Shown here in pieces: positions 22,760 through 34,795 of a stretch of DNA of 64,000 nucleotides. The notes under the pieces were generated by a model. The model ran no database searches and had not been told where the DNA came from. It saw nothing but the letters and a program-made list of their open reading frames with translations. The stretch comes from Sparassis latifolia (taxonomy: Eukaryota; Basidiomycota; Agaricomycetes; Polyporales; Sparassidaceae): positions 1,364,001 to 1,428,000 of the forward strand of contig CM031561.1 of the NCBI GenBank assembly GCA_018466975.1. Direction: 5' to 3'. The position numbers were made by a program, and so were the translations under genes. Positions within the stretch are counted from its first letter, which is position 1. Each line of letters starts with the position of its first letter.

Positions 22760-25010
22760 ATGTCTACACCCATCGACGTAACCGTCACCAACGCTCCAAA
22801 CGGCGCGCCACACGCTCTGGGCAACGCCGACGCGCTCTCGCGGCCGTACCTCATCTTCCCGCCGTTCCCTGCGCCCCCGCCGGGCGTGTCCATCACGCCC
22901 TTCAAGGCCTTCAAGCCGTCCGGCATCGAGATCAACCTCGATCCGCGCCCGAACGACGTCGAGCACGACGGCCTCGGCGTGCCCACCCTCGAGCTCCGCG
23001 TCAAGCACGAGCTCACCGAGGCCGAGCAGCGCAGGCGCCGCCGCCCGCGCGCCCCGCTCGTCGACGCCGGCGGGCGCCGCCCCGTGTGGTACGAGGAGTG
23101 GGCCGTCGTCGAGCACCAGCGCCGCACGACCACCCCCATCGATCCGTGCGTCCTCTCTCTCCGCGTCTGTGTGCACGCGGAACTGAACGTGTGGCGCTGC
23201 AGCTCGCTCTCGCGCGTCGACCGGCTGCACCAAGCTTCGCAGGACTTCAAAGCCGGCCGCACGTGGCCCCCGCTCCCCTCGGGCGTCCAGCAGCTCTGGG
23301 ACGCCGTGCGTGCTCACGTTCTCTATACCGTGCGCCCGCCGACTGATCGTCTCCCGCCCCCGCAGTTCCGCCTGTACATCGGGATCATCAGCAACATCCA
23401 GCCGCCCATGTCGCGCAAGCGCGCCGCGATGTTCCACGCGGCCGTCGCGGACGCGGAGGCAGAGGCGGACTCGGAGGACGACGACGAGGCGGAGGATGGC
23501 GCGAAGCCGCCGCCGCGCGAGCGCCGCGTCGCGCTGATCGACGAGGACCAGGCGCGCTCTGTGCAGGAGCAGCGCTTCGCGGACCGCCGCCCGCTGGACA
23601 CGGAAGAGCGCCAGGCGCGCCGCGAGTACTTCCGCGAGGCCAAGGACCAGCGCATGGACGCGTTCTTCAACGACACCGAGCGCGACATCCGCGTCTTCTT
23701 CTCCGCGTACTTCCGCGACAAGGGCCTCATGTGGTGCGCCCCGCCCCTCTTGCATTTTGCAGAACTGAGTCGAGCTGATTTGGCACGGTGCCCTTTTCTC
23801 CCTTTCTTTCTTTCCCTTTTCTTTTGACAGGTCGGAGCAGCGCACGCGCGACGGGCCAATCCTCGTGGGCTTCTTCCTCAACTTCCTCCTGCGCAACCGC
23901 GTGCTCCCGGAGCCGGAGCACGAGCGCGGCCTGCGCCGCGGGCTCGTCGTCGTCGAGCAGGCGCGGACGGAGCTCCCCGCGACGTTCACCGTCGCGCGCG
24001 CGCTCCCGGACAAGTTCAGCGACGGCTGCCGCGCGCTCTGGGGCAGCATGACCGCGCGCCTCAACTGGGCGAATATCACCGAGGACGACGCGAAGCAGAC
24101 CCAGGGCGACGAGCCCGACGCGAAGCGCCGTAAGCTCGACGGGAAGGAGGAGACGGAGGACGAGCGCGTGCTGAGGGAGGCTGCGGGCGGGGCTGATATC
24201 GAGGTCCTCACCCCGGACGTCGTCATGAACATCGCGCAGGAAATCGAAAGCGAAAACAGAAAGAAGGAGAAGGAGAGCGTAGAGAACGCGGACGCTGCAG
24301 CTGACAACGCCGGCTGGGGCGCCCCCGCCGACGACGCGTGGGGCGCGGCCGACACAGAGCCGTGGGGCGGCACCGGCGAGGGCGAGGGCGCGTACAACTT
24401 TGCCCCGCCCACGGCGGACACTTGGGACATCGGCCCTCAGCCGAACCAGATCATGGCCTTTTTCGGGCCCACGCTCTTCCCGCTCACGCATACCACGGGC
24501 ATCATCGAGCGCGCGACGCGGCGCATCGTGCGTGTCACAGCCCCGGAGAAGACCAAAGCGAAGAAAAAGAAGGGCCGCAGTGCGGCGGAGCTCATAGAGG
24601 AGGAGCTCACGCGGCGCCTCGCCAGGATGGTGCTCGAGCCGTGGTCGGGGCACGAGCTCCACAAGAATTCGGAAATCACTGAGCCGATCATCTTGCCTGA
24701 CTCGAGGGGTGCGGTGGTGAGCGAGACCGCTGAGACCGCGGGCAACAGCGCCAGCGCGGTGCATAACCCCTCCAAGGAACAGATCACCGTTCTCATTGAC
24801 CCCTCCATCGCCGACAAGATGGTCGTTGGTATGGGCCTCGGCGCGACCTGGGTACAGCTTGCTCGCCAAGACCTTACCGCTGCACCTGACGCCAGTGAAG
24901 CAGATGAGAAGAACAAGAAGGGCGGATGGGGTGAGGCTGGGCAGCCTACGCCATACTGGTACATGGAGCAGCTCGTCAGCGTGCTGCCCAGTTTCCACAC
25001 CGAGCAGTAA
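22760..25010 (+). CDS. Arb1-like protein (Argonaute siRNA chaperone family)
   Basis: In fission yeast Arb1 is a subunit of the ARC complex that holds duplex siRNA with Argonaute and is needed for heterochromatin. Four exons (22760-23145, 23203-23305, 23366-23733, 23831-25010) give 678 residues with no frame break. The family signal is the central region: FFNDTERDIRVFFSAYFRDK, VGFFLNFLLRNRVLPEPEHE, then a helix ending FSDGCRALWGSM. The C-terminal YWYMEQLVSVLPSFHTEQ also fits. Acidic linkers (about residues 230-250 and 410-430) and a basic stretch KTKAKKKKGRSAAEL lie between. I assign it from memory of the family pattern; a distant relative is possible. Its presence implies a working RNAi or heterochromatin pathway, which is inference. 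Confidence 0.6.
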
Positions 25011-25279
25011 ATGCCGCATCTGTTCACTTTTGCTGTAATTGCGCTTTCGTGCTGTCATCTTCCCGTGGATCTATCGTGTCTTAAATGCATCTCCGTCGCA
25101 TGTAGATGTTGTACAATGTATTTTTTGCTCTCCAGCTCGCAAAACCAGCAAATGGCTGATCGTGCACCTTCACCTGGGTCGGCCGCCCTAGACAGACGTG
25201 CAAAGCTCATGATTCTTGGCCCAATCGACCGCGAAGACTGGTAAGCTCAGAAAAGTCACTGTTATGTAGTCGCAGGCTT

Positions 25280-26684
25280 TTACAGTGCCAAACTGGGCTC
25301 TATCTCTCCCAGCAACATCGTCCCGTCCTTGCTCCCCGTCAAAACTGTTCCAATGGGTCAGATCCGAGCACAACGCGCAAAAAAATAGACGCGTACTGAT
25401 TGGCTCCTTAGGATGGAAGTCCACTGCTGTTACTGTGCCTTTGTGGCCGGGTAACTACCGGAATTTGCGTCAAGCGAGAGAAAGGAACCGGAAGACGGGG
25501 AAAACTAGGACGTGCCTTGTACAATACTCGCCCACTCTCTACGTCCCAGATGCACACCGTCCTGTCAGCACCGCCGACGGCGACCCGGCGCCCACCATCG
25601 TCACGGCTCCACGCGCCCTTCAGCAAGGTGCTCTCAAACCCAGCAGGAGCGCCCATGAGAACGCGGTGTATCCGTGCGGGAGACGGTGAGAACGGCCGCA
25701 CATCGTGGATGATGGTTTGCGACGAGAACGACGGCGAGAGCAGGAAGTTGCCGTTCGGCGATAGGGAGAGCGACGTCGGCGTGTCCGTGTGCCCCGCCAG
25801 GCTGTACACCTGCTCGTTTTTTCGGAGGTCGAGAACCTGCGTAAACAGCGAACATGAGAAAAATGCGGAAGAGACGCGAGAACGGCTGTACTGACGTGAA
25901 TCTCGTTATCTAGCGCACCGGCATAGATGTTAGCACCATCGGCGCTCCAACACACGGAGGTGACGGGGCATCCGATCTCGAACACGCTGATGGGCTGCTT
26001 GGCGCCCTCATCCCCGCCCTCCCAGACCCTGACCGTGCCGTCATCCGCACCCGTTACCACCAGCTCGACCCCTGCACCGCCTGCCATAGTCCTGTCCAGC
26101 GAATTGATGATACCGCGGTGTGCCTGCAGTTTCCGCACACGCTGCCCAGACGTGAGGTCGGTAACATGAAGGGTGTGGTCGGCAGACACCGTGTATAGAA
26201 GTGGGGAGAAGAGCGACCATTGTAAGTCCAAAATCGGGGCTTTATGCATATTCGATAGTAGGCCGTAATTGGCGTTAGGAGAATACGTTCGCCATAGTGC
26301 TGAGAAAGGGACACGTTTAGCTCTACCACAATAGACGCAAGTGTGGACGGACTCACAGACACTCCTGTCGGCCGAGCACGCAGCAATATTTTGCCCACTA
26401 GGATCGAACCTACAACTCAAGATTTCTGCCTGAAGATTAGTGTCAACGATTGTACTTCAGGTGGCAGCGTACGCCGGGACGAGACGCACCCCATGAGAGC
26501 CTGCCAGACTGATGATAGGTGCTTCAAGACCGCTCGTGCGCTTTACTGTCCTAATGAGAGCCTGCTGTCGCTCGTCATTGGAAGACGAGATCGCTATTTG
26601 GTTCGCGGCCTGTTGTGGTGAAGACGAGCGCGCTCGTTTGACGAGAATGCCTTCGGGTGGTGGAGTTGCTCCTCGCTTGGACAT
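25280..26684 (-). CDS. U5 snRNP 40-kDa WD40 protein
   Basis: This is the fungal counterpart of human SNRNP40 and S. pombe Spf38, a WD40 propeller that binds Prp8 in the spliceosome. Six exons (26490-26684, 26357-26429, 25896-26299, 25516-25836, 25397-25454, 25280-25344) give 371 residues. Repeats are easy to follow: ILSCRFDPSGQNIAACSADR, KAPILDLQWSLFSPLLYTVS, a GADDGTVRVWEGGDEG turn, VTSVCWSADGANIYAGALDN, GHTDTPTSLSLSPNGNFLLS, GGADRTVCIWDVESGRVLYK, and the last repeat LPGHKGTVTAVDFHPKEPI joined to ILTGSKDGTMLLGEIE. The intron 25455-25515 has a GC donor (AAG then GCACGT); no GT donor gives the right phase. Confidence 0.95.
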
Positions 26685-27045
26685 GGTTGTAGCTTAGAAG
26701 CTTAGCAGCGTGATTGAATGTAGAAACACAGAGCACAGATGTTGTCAGCCAGAGAGCATGCAAACGCGAGGGACTGAGATGATTGAGCGCTGGGCAGGTT
26801 CAAACAAAGGCGCTTGCCGCGGGTGCGCGAACTTTCAGATCGAGATCTTACAACACCTTTCTACTCACCGCTTCGCTAGATCATACACAGGTGGAATCCT
26901 TCTACGTGAAGGCAAATATAGAAAATTCAATGACAAGCAAGAGGTGTACAGACGAGCTTATCGGAATGAGTACATGGTCCAAGAGTACAGTGGTTCGAAA
27001 GCATAACGACTAGATCGAGCATAATACATTGCATAAATTTAAACA
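26685..27045. other. Intergenic region upstream of the U5 WD40 gene
   Basis: I see no gene. It holds the promoter of the U5 WD40 gene on the left and the 3' flank of the RhoGEF gene on the right. Confidence 0.4.
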
Positions 27046-30000
27046 TCAAGGAGGTATCAGCCCATGAGCTCGTAGAAGAGCGCCCCATCTGTAGCGGTTG
27101 TCAGCCCAACCTCCCGGGACAGACATAGTGTACTTACTCATCATGCTGTATCTCCACTTCTGCTTGTCGCCTCTTCAGATCCCTGCTCAAGTGATTAGCA
27201 ACAACAGTATATTATAGGATGGTGGCCTCACGAATTCTCTTTCCAATACGTATTCCTAGCCTGCTTGGCTTGCTGTAGATCCCTGGTCATAGCTGCCCAA
27301 GCTTCATCCTCAGGAAGATTCGCATCATTGAACATCCCATCCAGTTCTTCATTGAACGCCTTCATAGCAGATCAGCAGAGGTATCTAACATTGCGCATAA
27401 CTCCTACCTCGAACAGAAGCTCTTTCTCAGTAGTGCAGTCAGCGAGGAGACTTTTGATCAATTCATATTGACGCTTGGTGCTGCGAAGTTCGGCCTTCGT
27501 CAACTCCAGTTCAGATGATCTCTAATGGAGGATGTAATGTGATGATTATCACAGTAATTCTTCCGAGAGGGAGACTTTACGAACCTCAGTGAGCAGACTA
27601 GCCACTGCGTGGACGTCGGAATGAATGGATGCCTGAGTTTCCAGGGCCTTAGCCAAATCGCGGTCCGCTTCGGAAGCGAATTCATCAATGGCGCGGGCAA
27701 TATCAATATGTGTGTTCTCCGGAGATTTAGGCAGTGTAGAGTTTCCGATAACACTTTGACTCCGAAGGCGTCCAGTGACCTCAGTCCGCTTCCCAATAAG
27801 CTTCGCCATCTCTTCCATGCGAGCCTGTGCTTCCTTAGTCTACGAGAAAGTGAGCCCAAAGACATATACCACTAGGGACACCGCACCATAGACGACGGAG
27901 AGTCCCACGGCGGAGTACGGAGAGCCTTGAGGGGAGAGGATGGACGGCTAATCTCTTCTCGGGGTGCAGGCGTAGGCGTCGAGGAGCGCAACTTGTCTGT
28001 TTCAAGTTTTATTCGTTTGAGAGCGCGGCGACATGATTCCAACTGGAACACAGCGTCAGGATTCCGAGACACACATGACAATTCATATAACCCACATCTT
28101 CCTTCGTTGTCTCGGTGAATCGGAGTAGACGAGGAGGCTCCTCGTCAACAACCGTCGACGGTAGCTTAGGTGGATGTGGTGTGTGTACTCGCCAATTCCG
28201 GCCTGATGAGCGGCGGGGAGAAGCGAGGTGCCCCGCTTTCAAAGGCGAACTGCGCACTATGCTGTTCGACTTCTTCGAAGGCGAACCACTTGCATTTGTT
28301 CGAACAGACGCCTTTTTCTTGATAGATAAAGGCTCAACAATGCTGGGTGGCCTTGAACTTTCGCCGCTCGCAGCCTTCGGAATGGCATTCGTGTTGTTAC
28401 CCGTGGGGTCGAAGGGTTGACGTTTGCTACGCGGGATGGGTGTTATTGGTACCTGCGACATGTTGACCAACGTTTCCTCGAATGCGTCATCCAGCCCCGG
28501 CGGCAAAGGCGACGGCGTGCGTGGGCCTCTCGGATGGCGCTCGGGAGAGTGGGAGATCGAACGACTTCTGCTTGTAGTGAAATCGGGAGTAATTACTCGC
28601 GTGGGCGTAATTGATCCTGGTCTTGGAGTCGATGACCGTTGGCTCTGTGCATCTTGCGGAATATCCGGCAACTCTCTCGAGCGCCTCGGGGCAGGGAGCA
28701 TAGGATCTGGCGGGACATCTGCGGGACGGTCTGAGTAACCTCAGTCAGGTGGTACAATCAGGCGCACCTTCATAGAAGGTTTCTTCTATGCGCTCATCTT
28801 CAAAAGCGGGAGCATATTGCTCACTCTGATTCTCACTATTGCGCCTGGCCAAGGCCAACTGGTATGCGAGATCCTGCTCGGAATCATCCATGTGAAAGAC
28901 GCCGCCGCCGTAATCCCTGTCACTGAGGACCTGCTGCTCCCTTTCCCTCAAGGGAGACACCGACGAGTCAGACCTTGAACGCCCATGAGTAGGCGAGGAC
29001 TCCGGTTCGCTTTCGGAACCCATTGGTGATTTCCTCTTGATGAGCTTCTTAGATCGAGATATTGATCGTGATCTACTACTGCCAGCCATAGATTGATCAT
29101 CCATCACACTCGTCGCGGCGGTCGAAGACGAGGCTCTAGAAAAGCGGCTGAATGTGCTGTCGCCAGTAGCAGTAGAGGTCGCTTGCGTATAGATCGACGA
29201 CCCGCTAGTCCCAGTAGTCTTTGAACGTCTGTGGCTGCTCGTGGAACCACTGAATATGTCACCCCGAGATGAGCCTGGTCGACCATTGAACAGATTACGA
29301 GAGATAGCATCAAGCCCAAATATGGCCGCCCGGGAACGAGTGCTCGCGGTAGGTGTGGATGGCATCGAACTCTTCCCTGTGCGGAACTTGAAGAGGCCGA
29401 ACTGATGGACTACACCAAGTCAGATATCCCATGCTATGAAGTACTGAGTACACTCACTGGTCTGCACTATTCTTTCCGGGACACGACCAGTCTGTACAAT
29501 ATCTTCCTCGTCCTCATCGTTGGGGTCGCTCGAAGTTACTTTATAGCGTGACAAGTCGCCAGGTATCGGCTGCACTCTCACCACTACGAATGGAGGTCCT
29601 TGCATCCCGAATGGGATCGGGTCTGCAGAACCTAGGGCATCTATCTGGAGAACGACCTTCGTCTACAGCACAACAGGTTAGTACGCACGAAATCAGTGGC
29701 AGGCAGCATTTTCACCTTCTTGACTTCCTGCAGAAATGGGGTTCTCTGATAGATGTTGAAATATGTCCGAGCCAACGTACTCTTCCCTCCACGGTTCTCC
29801 ACTTCCCTCTCTTCAGCTACTAATACCACAGACTGGTTGCGTTTCGTGCGGTACTTCGCCTGGACTTCCCATAGGTTCTCCAAGAACCGTTTCTTATCCG
29901 CCTCCGTGCGTGAGGGATTAAGATTGATCGCGGCAGGTGGCTGGACAACAGAGAATGAGCGAAAGGGTCGACCATACCAGCGGTCTGTCTGATCCTGTGG

Positions 30001-31720
30001 AGGAGTTTCCAAATACATATGGAAATCTACAGGCATGTATCAGTCCGTGATACCTCAAGCAGTCCCCCGTCTTACATACCGGACCCGCCAACATCCGTAG
30101 CGACGACTTCGGTAATGTCTACGACGCCCTTGTAAGACAACCCACTCTTCTTCCTTGGTACGGGGAGCGAGGGTGTCTTTGCCAGCTTGCCCAGACTCTC
30201 CAGGCCGGTAAGCGAACGTCCCCCTTTGTCGCCTGGTCTCTTCACGATCATCACTTTGTCATCGAAAAGAAACAAACTACAATGGAGATTCCCGGATGCC
30301 TGCACTGAGCCCAACGAAGAGGAGCCAATGTCGGAGATTACATCTTCGACATCGATGCAGTCGACGAAGCGTCGGCCATGCGAGACTAATGCAGGCGGGA
30401 AGTCCTCGATACTCGCGCTGAGGGAGTACATTATCGTAGCACGTCTTGTTTGCTCGTCCGTCTCTGCGAGTGCAATGCGGCTTGCAATCTCGTCTGCCTC
30501 TACGAGTAAGGCGCGCTGAGGGTCCCCTGGGGCCATATGTTTCACCATCATGCGAAACATAAGTGTATACCGCGGGATCCGCTGCACAGGTTCCATCAGC
30601 AATTCGCGCAGACCTACACGGTTCTTGGTGTCTGCCGAGGAGTATTTGATGCGCTGTTCCTGCACATGAGAAGAGAGATCCAACCTGAGATTTCAAGGCA
30701 CATACGTCGACAAAAGCTGGAAAGCCAGATGATTTCTTCATCTCCCTTTCAAAGATCGCTTGCGCTTCTTCTCTCTTAGAGTAGTATTGCTTATAATGTT
30801 CGAACCCCCTCAGTTCCTTGAAGTGGCGAAGGGCAACATCTCCGATACCTGGTCCGTTCAGTCGCTCCATGCTCTCCAAGTCTTTAAGAAACGCCTCGTT
30901 AACAGGGAGTAAGTTATCAATATTTCCGAATAGAGTCTTCGCCTCATAAGGGGGAAGGATTGCTGTGTCTTTACTCCTGGCAAATGTTCGGAGAGGGTCA
31001 GCATAGTCTTGTTTGAGAGTCTTCAGACGGTTGACATAAGAACGCTCAGTGACGACAAGTTCCTTGATTATGTCTGCGAGCGCAGACAAGTTAGTCATCG
31101 CCCGCCTGCGGGAGCCCTATGAGGTCCAACTGAGCAATGAAACAGATTGCGAAGCCAGTACACTAACTTACTGGTGGTGTCGGACCAGTATTTGTCTCAG
31201 ATGAAGATTGCAAATTATCTGACTCTGGCTCAAGATCGAGAGGGTCTCCAAGAGATGCGATGAAGTCTTGTACGTCTGCATATTATACATGTCAGAACCG
31301 ATACTAAGGCACTCCCAACATCCATATCGCTGTCCGTGTAAACATGCCTCCCTTGTGCAATGCCCGCTGCTATATAAACCTTCCAACTCGACCCGATGCA
31401 TGCAGAGGGCTGGGATCGGATAGGTTGTATGCACCTGGACACTGCTAGGGGGACGTCAACCGCTCACGTTGCAAGGTAAGCAACAGAACAGGTTCCAAGC
31501 TCATTGCGGACACCCCACCAAAACAGGGTCTGGATAATGATATACCGCGGCACATACCTGGCGGAATTACTTCGCCATTCTCCGCGTTCTCCACCACCAC
31601 TCCGCAGAAGAATACGCGTTTTGTGACAGAAGGTCCTAACGATCCAGTCCTAATCCGAGTCGGCAACTCGTCGCCAGTGGCAAGAGGTACGATCTTGCGC
31701 GGGGAGTGGCTGAGGGCCAT
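27046..31720 (-). CDS. RhoGEF with DH-PH module and C-terminal coiled coil
   Basis: Dbl-type exchange factors load GTP onto Rho-family GTPases to control polarity, wall synthesis and cytokinesis. Fourteen exons join cleanly into 1263 residues: 31558-31720, 31172-31275, 30706-31116, 30080-30659, 29716-30026, 29458-29662, 28768-29409, 28096-28730, 27887-28042, 27585-27839, 27408-27521, 27232-27359, 27138-27182 and 27046-27088. The DH domain begins about residue 98 (IIKELVVTERSYVNRLKTL) and contains the signature MEPVQRIPRYTLMFRMMVKH. A PH-like part follows (LHCSLFLFDDKVMIVKRPG). The middle 600 residues are Ser/Pro-rich. The last 200 form a coiled coil (TKAELRSTKRQYELIKSLLA, DLKRRQAEVEIQH) ending in WGALLRAHGLIPP. 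The first intron is 282 nt, unusually long here. The GTPase target is unknown. Confidence 0.9.
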
Positions 31721-32193
31721 ATGATCGCGTAGAGAACAATAGATAGCAATCGGGACCAGGAGAAGAACGACGTATGACTGGGACTAATGCCTGACGAATG
31801 GAGGCGAGATATGTCGCCGTCGCGGTTGTTGTTCTCGCTGCGAAGCGGCGCACTAGAGCGGGAGATTGAGGCTCGGGCCACAGCTCAAAGTCGCCGTTCC
31901 GATGACGGCGGAAATCTCAACCAACTGCTTGTTTGCTCTTGTTTATCAGGACGCGACACAAACGATCACGTGCGCGCGTTTCCATTGTTCTCCGGAAGGC
32001 TGTGCTGCACATATGTATTGTGCTCGGACGCACGCGAACAAGCTTTGACGAATTCGCACAGAAGAGCGGGTACTTGAGAGCCTACAGATAACGACCATCA
32101 GACTTCAATAACACGCAGCGTACGAAGTGTGCAACGCGCCATGCCTCTAAACACGTCTAGTTTACTCAGCGTGACTACCCATCCACTCACTGA
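31721..32193. other. Intergenic region upstream of RhoGEF
   Basis: I see no gene. It holds the promoter of the RhoGEF gene on the left and the 3' flank of the Myb-type gene on the right. Confidence 0.4.
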
Positions 32194-34555
32194 TCATACC
32201 CCCACAGCCCCCGCAACAGTACCAGGCCCAGTACTCGATCCAGCTTGAAGCTGTGCAACATCAGCGACAATCCCATCTGACTCATCGCCATCGATGACGG
32301 CCGCAGCACTCGTAGTTTTCCTTTTGGAAGTCGGCGGCGGAGGCGACTGCGCTTTCTTCGTCTTCAAGATCTCCATTATTTCTGAGTGTGTGATCAGGCA
32401 TTAGCAATGGCTCGACCAGGGCCCGCTGCGATGTTCTGACCTGCGTGGGTCATTTCCTCATGGCCTTTAATGCTCCTTTTCAGAGTAACCCAGCGTCTCT
32501 GAAGTGCGTGGGCACTCCAGACGTTCCAGTGCTCGTCGGGAAGCTGCTTCCAGTCAATCTCACTGTCGTCTCGTACGTTCATGGAGTCAACCCTGAAAAC
32601 AACGTATTAGTGCCACCGGGATTTAGACGAGATAAGCCAGACAGTCTCGCACTTGTGGACCAAAATATAGGCGTCCATTTGACTCCACCGAGGCTTTTCG
32701 CCCATATTTTTAATTTGCAGTGACAGTGAATCAGTCCTATAGGGAAAATTTAGCACGCTACATATTCTTGCTAATCGTCAAACATACCACTTGATTCTGC
32801 ACTGTTGTCTACCGCGTCTTCCGCCCATGCGCTGGCTAACCACTCCCCAGAATATATCGTTATCCATGTCCTTGCCTTGTTCGATCGTCATCTCAGTGAC
32901 AATTCGAGTGAGATCTTCTTCCTCCTCCTTCGTCCAAGCACCTGCACACAGTGAAGTTACGTCAATGTCGAGGCTTCAACAACAAGCACGATGAATTGCC
33001 TGTCTGGCGAAGCTCGCGGTTCTCAAGGTGATTGCGATACCTGTCCCGACAGTCCGAAGACATTCGACCAACCCTGGCGCTGACTTTCTCCCATTGCTGG
33101 CCAAGCTCACGAACGGCACTGACACAACACATTAGCAATGCACACAAAGACAAATCCGATGTTCTTACTCAACGAGTGCAACATCCTCTTGTGGCATCCA
33201 TTTCCCCTGCTGTTTCATCGGGTGGTACGTCCTGCGAACATGGTGATAGACTGCAATTATCGGGCGTAAATGCAATGAAGATGCTGATGGAGGAGAAGAA
33301 TGAGTACGCGTTAGATAGGACGAAGACAATACAACTCGCTGATTTCTGTCCAGAACTCATCGCGGCCCTTCTCCTTGGAGAATATCACACCAGTCAGCTG
33401 GCCAGTGGTTAATCCCTTGTTCTATTCCGAGTGTAGGTCAATAATATCGGCTCTACTGCGTGATTGAGGACTCACGACACGGTAATTCTCAATGGCAGCC
33501 GTAAGTTGTGCCTCTTCGATAGCGGAGAATTTCCCCTTCTTATAGACGAGGCCTGTGATCAGACCACGACACGTCAGAGGCTAAATAATCACATCCGCAC
33601 AATCGTCCCTACCCTCGTTCTTCACCATCTCGGCCAACTTACTAGCATTCATCCACACATGGGAGAGCATATGCGCATGTTCCGGATTATCCACTTCCAC
33701 CGGAGCAGGAAGTGGAATGTTTTTAGGAACAGGCGGCGCTGACTTCTGCTTCGGCGGCCGCCCAAGAATTGCGTCCGAACGTGCAGGCGTATTTTTCACG
33801 GGCGGAGGCGCTAGCAATGGGGGCGGAGGATATACTAGTGGGCCATTGAGTGAAACATTCGCAGCCGCAGCGGCGTCGCCCAGTGACTTCAGAACACTGG
33901 CGACCTTAACGAAATCGAGATCCTGCAAAGCTCGCAGCAGCTCTTCGCTGGAAGCAAAATTTAAGTCAGGAAGAGGCTGCCCTGAGGGGTCGGGATACAA
34001 TGGTGGCGGATGGTGGGGGTGGCCGAATGGGGGCGCGTGGCCAGGAGGAGGGTACGCATACGCTAGTTCTGGGGGATACTCCAGGAAAGGATGAACACCT
34101 GGATCATATTGCGGAGCTCCAGCCGGTTGTGTCTGATCCGATGTAGCAGACGCAGCAGCAACGACGGCAGAAATGAAATCCGCTGATGAAGTGGGTAGAT
34201 CCACGTCGGGAGGAGCGATTGAACCGGAGGAATCTTCTTGTCGCTCCTTCCCCTTACTTTTTTTCTTCTTCTTCGTCACTTGTTCCACAGGCTGCACCTC
34301 AACCAAAGGAGCTGCATCGACAGCCGGCTGAGACACCTGAGTCGTATCTGTTCCGCTGACCTGTTCATCCGAAACGGCATGGGATTTGCTCTTTTTCTTC
34401 TTCCTCACGGGCTTTTCCGCCATCGACTCGGCATCGTCGTCCCCTCGTGCACGCTTGGATTTCGCAGGCATAGCAGCATTGTTCGCATCACCGACGGCTT
34501 GCTGAAGAGCGCGTTGTATATCGAGCGAGAGAGAAGCAGACGCGTCTTCAGACAT
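32194..34555 (-). CDS. Multi-Myb DNA-binding protein, Reb1/TTF-1-like
   Basis: Proteins of this layout bind rDNA terminators or promoters (Reb1, TTF-1). Eight exons (33613-34555, 33476-33552, 33340-33421, 33169-33283, 33000-33118, 32788-32941, 32441-32592, 32194-32381) give 609 residues. The first 300 are low-complexity with lysine clusters (PVRKKKKSKS, TKKKKKSKGK) and a proline-rich stretch. A SANT-like helix (KGKFSAIEEAQLTAAIENY) is followed by RPIIAVYHHVRRTYHPMKQQ, a Myb repeat GKWMPQEDVALVEAVRE with WEKVSARVGRMSSDCRDRYR, another starting WTKEEEEDLTRIVTEM and ending GGRRGRQQCRIKW, and a third around WSAHALQRRWVTLKRSI. Two introns (33284-33339 and 32942-32999) need GC donors. Binding site and function are inferred from layout only. 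Confidence 0.82.
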
Positions 34556-34795
34556 TACGATCGCAGAGGTGTTTAGGGTGGGTGGGCGGTAGTGAGCGGC
34601 GCGTCTCGACTCAGAGCGCGCCACTTGCACTACAGCCACGTGCACAACGCACGCGAACTCGATATAAACTTGAAGTGAATCCAGCAGATAAATAGATCCG
34701 TCATCCATGGCCACCATCGCTGGACATGGATACATTCTATACGTAGTCTAGTTCAGTTGAAGAAAGCGTCTAATTTAACGCCGATCGTTCCGCCT

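Noticed and set aside
22757..25058. Minus-strand frames of 443 and 557 codons opposite the Arb1-like gene
   Set aside because: They are shadows of a GC-rich coding region; the plus-strand model splices cleanly and has family motifs, and these have none.
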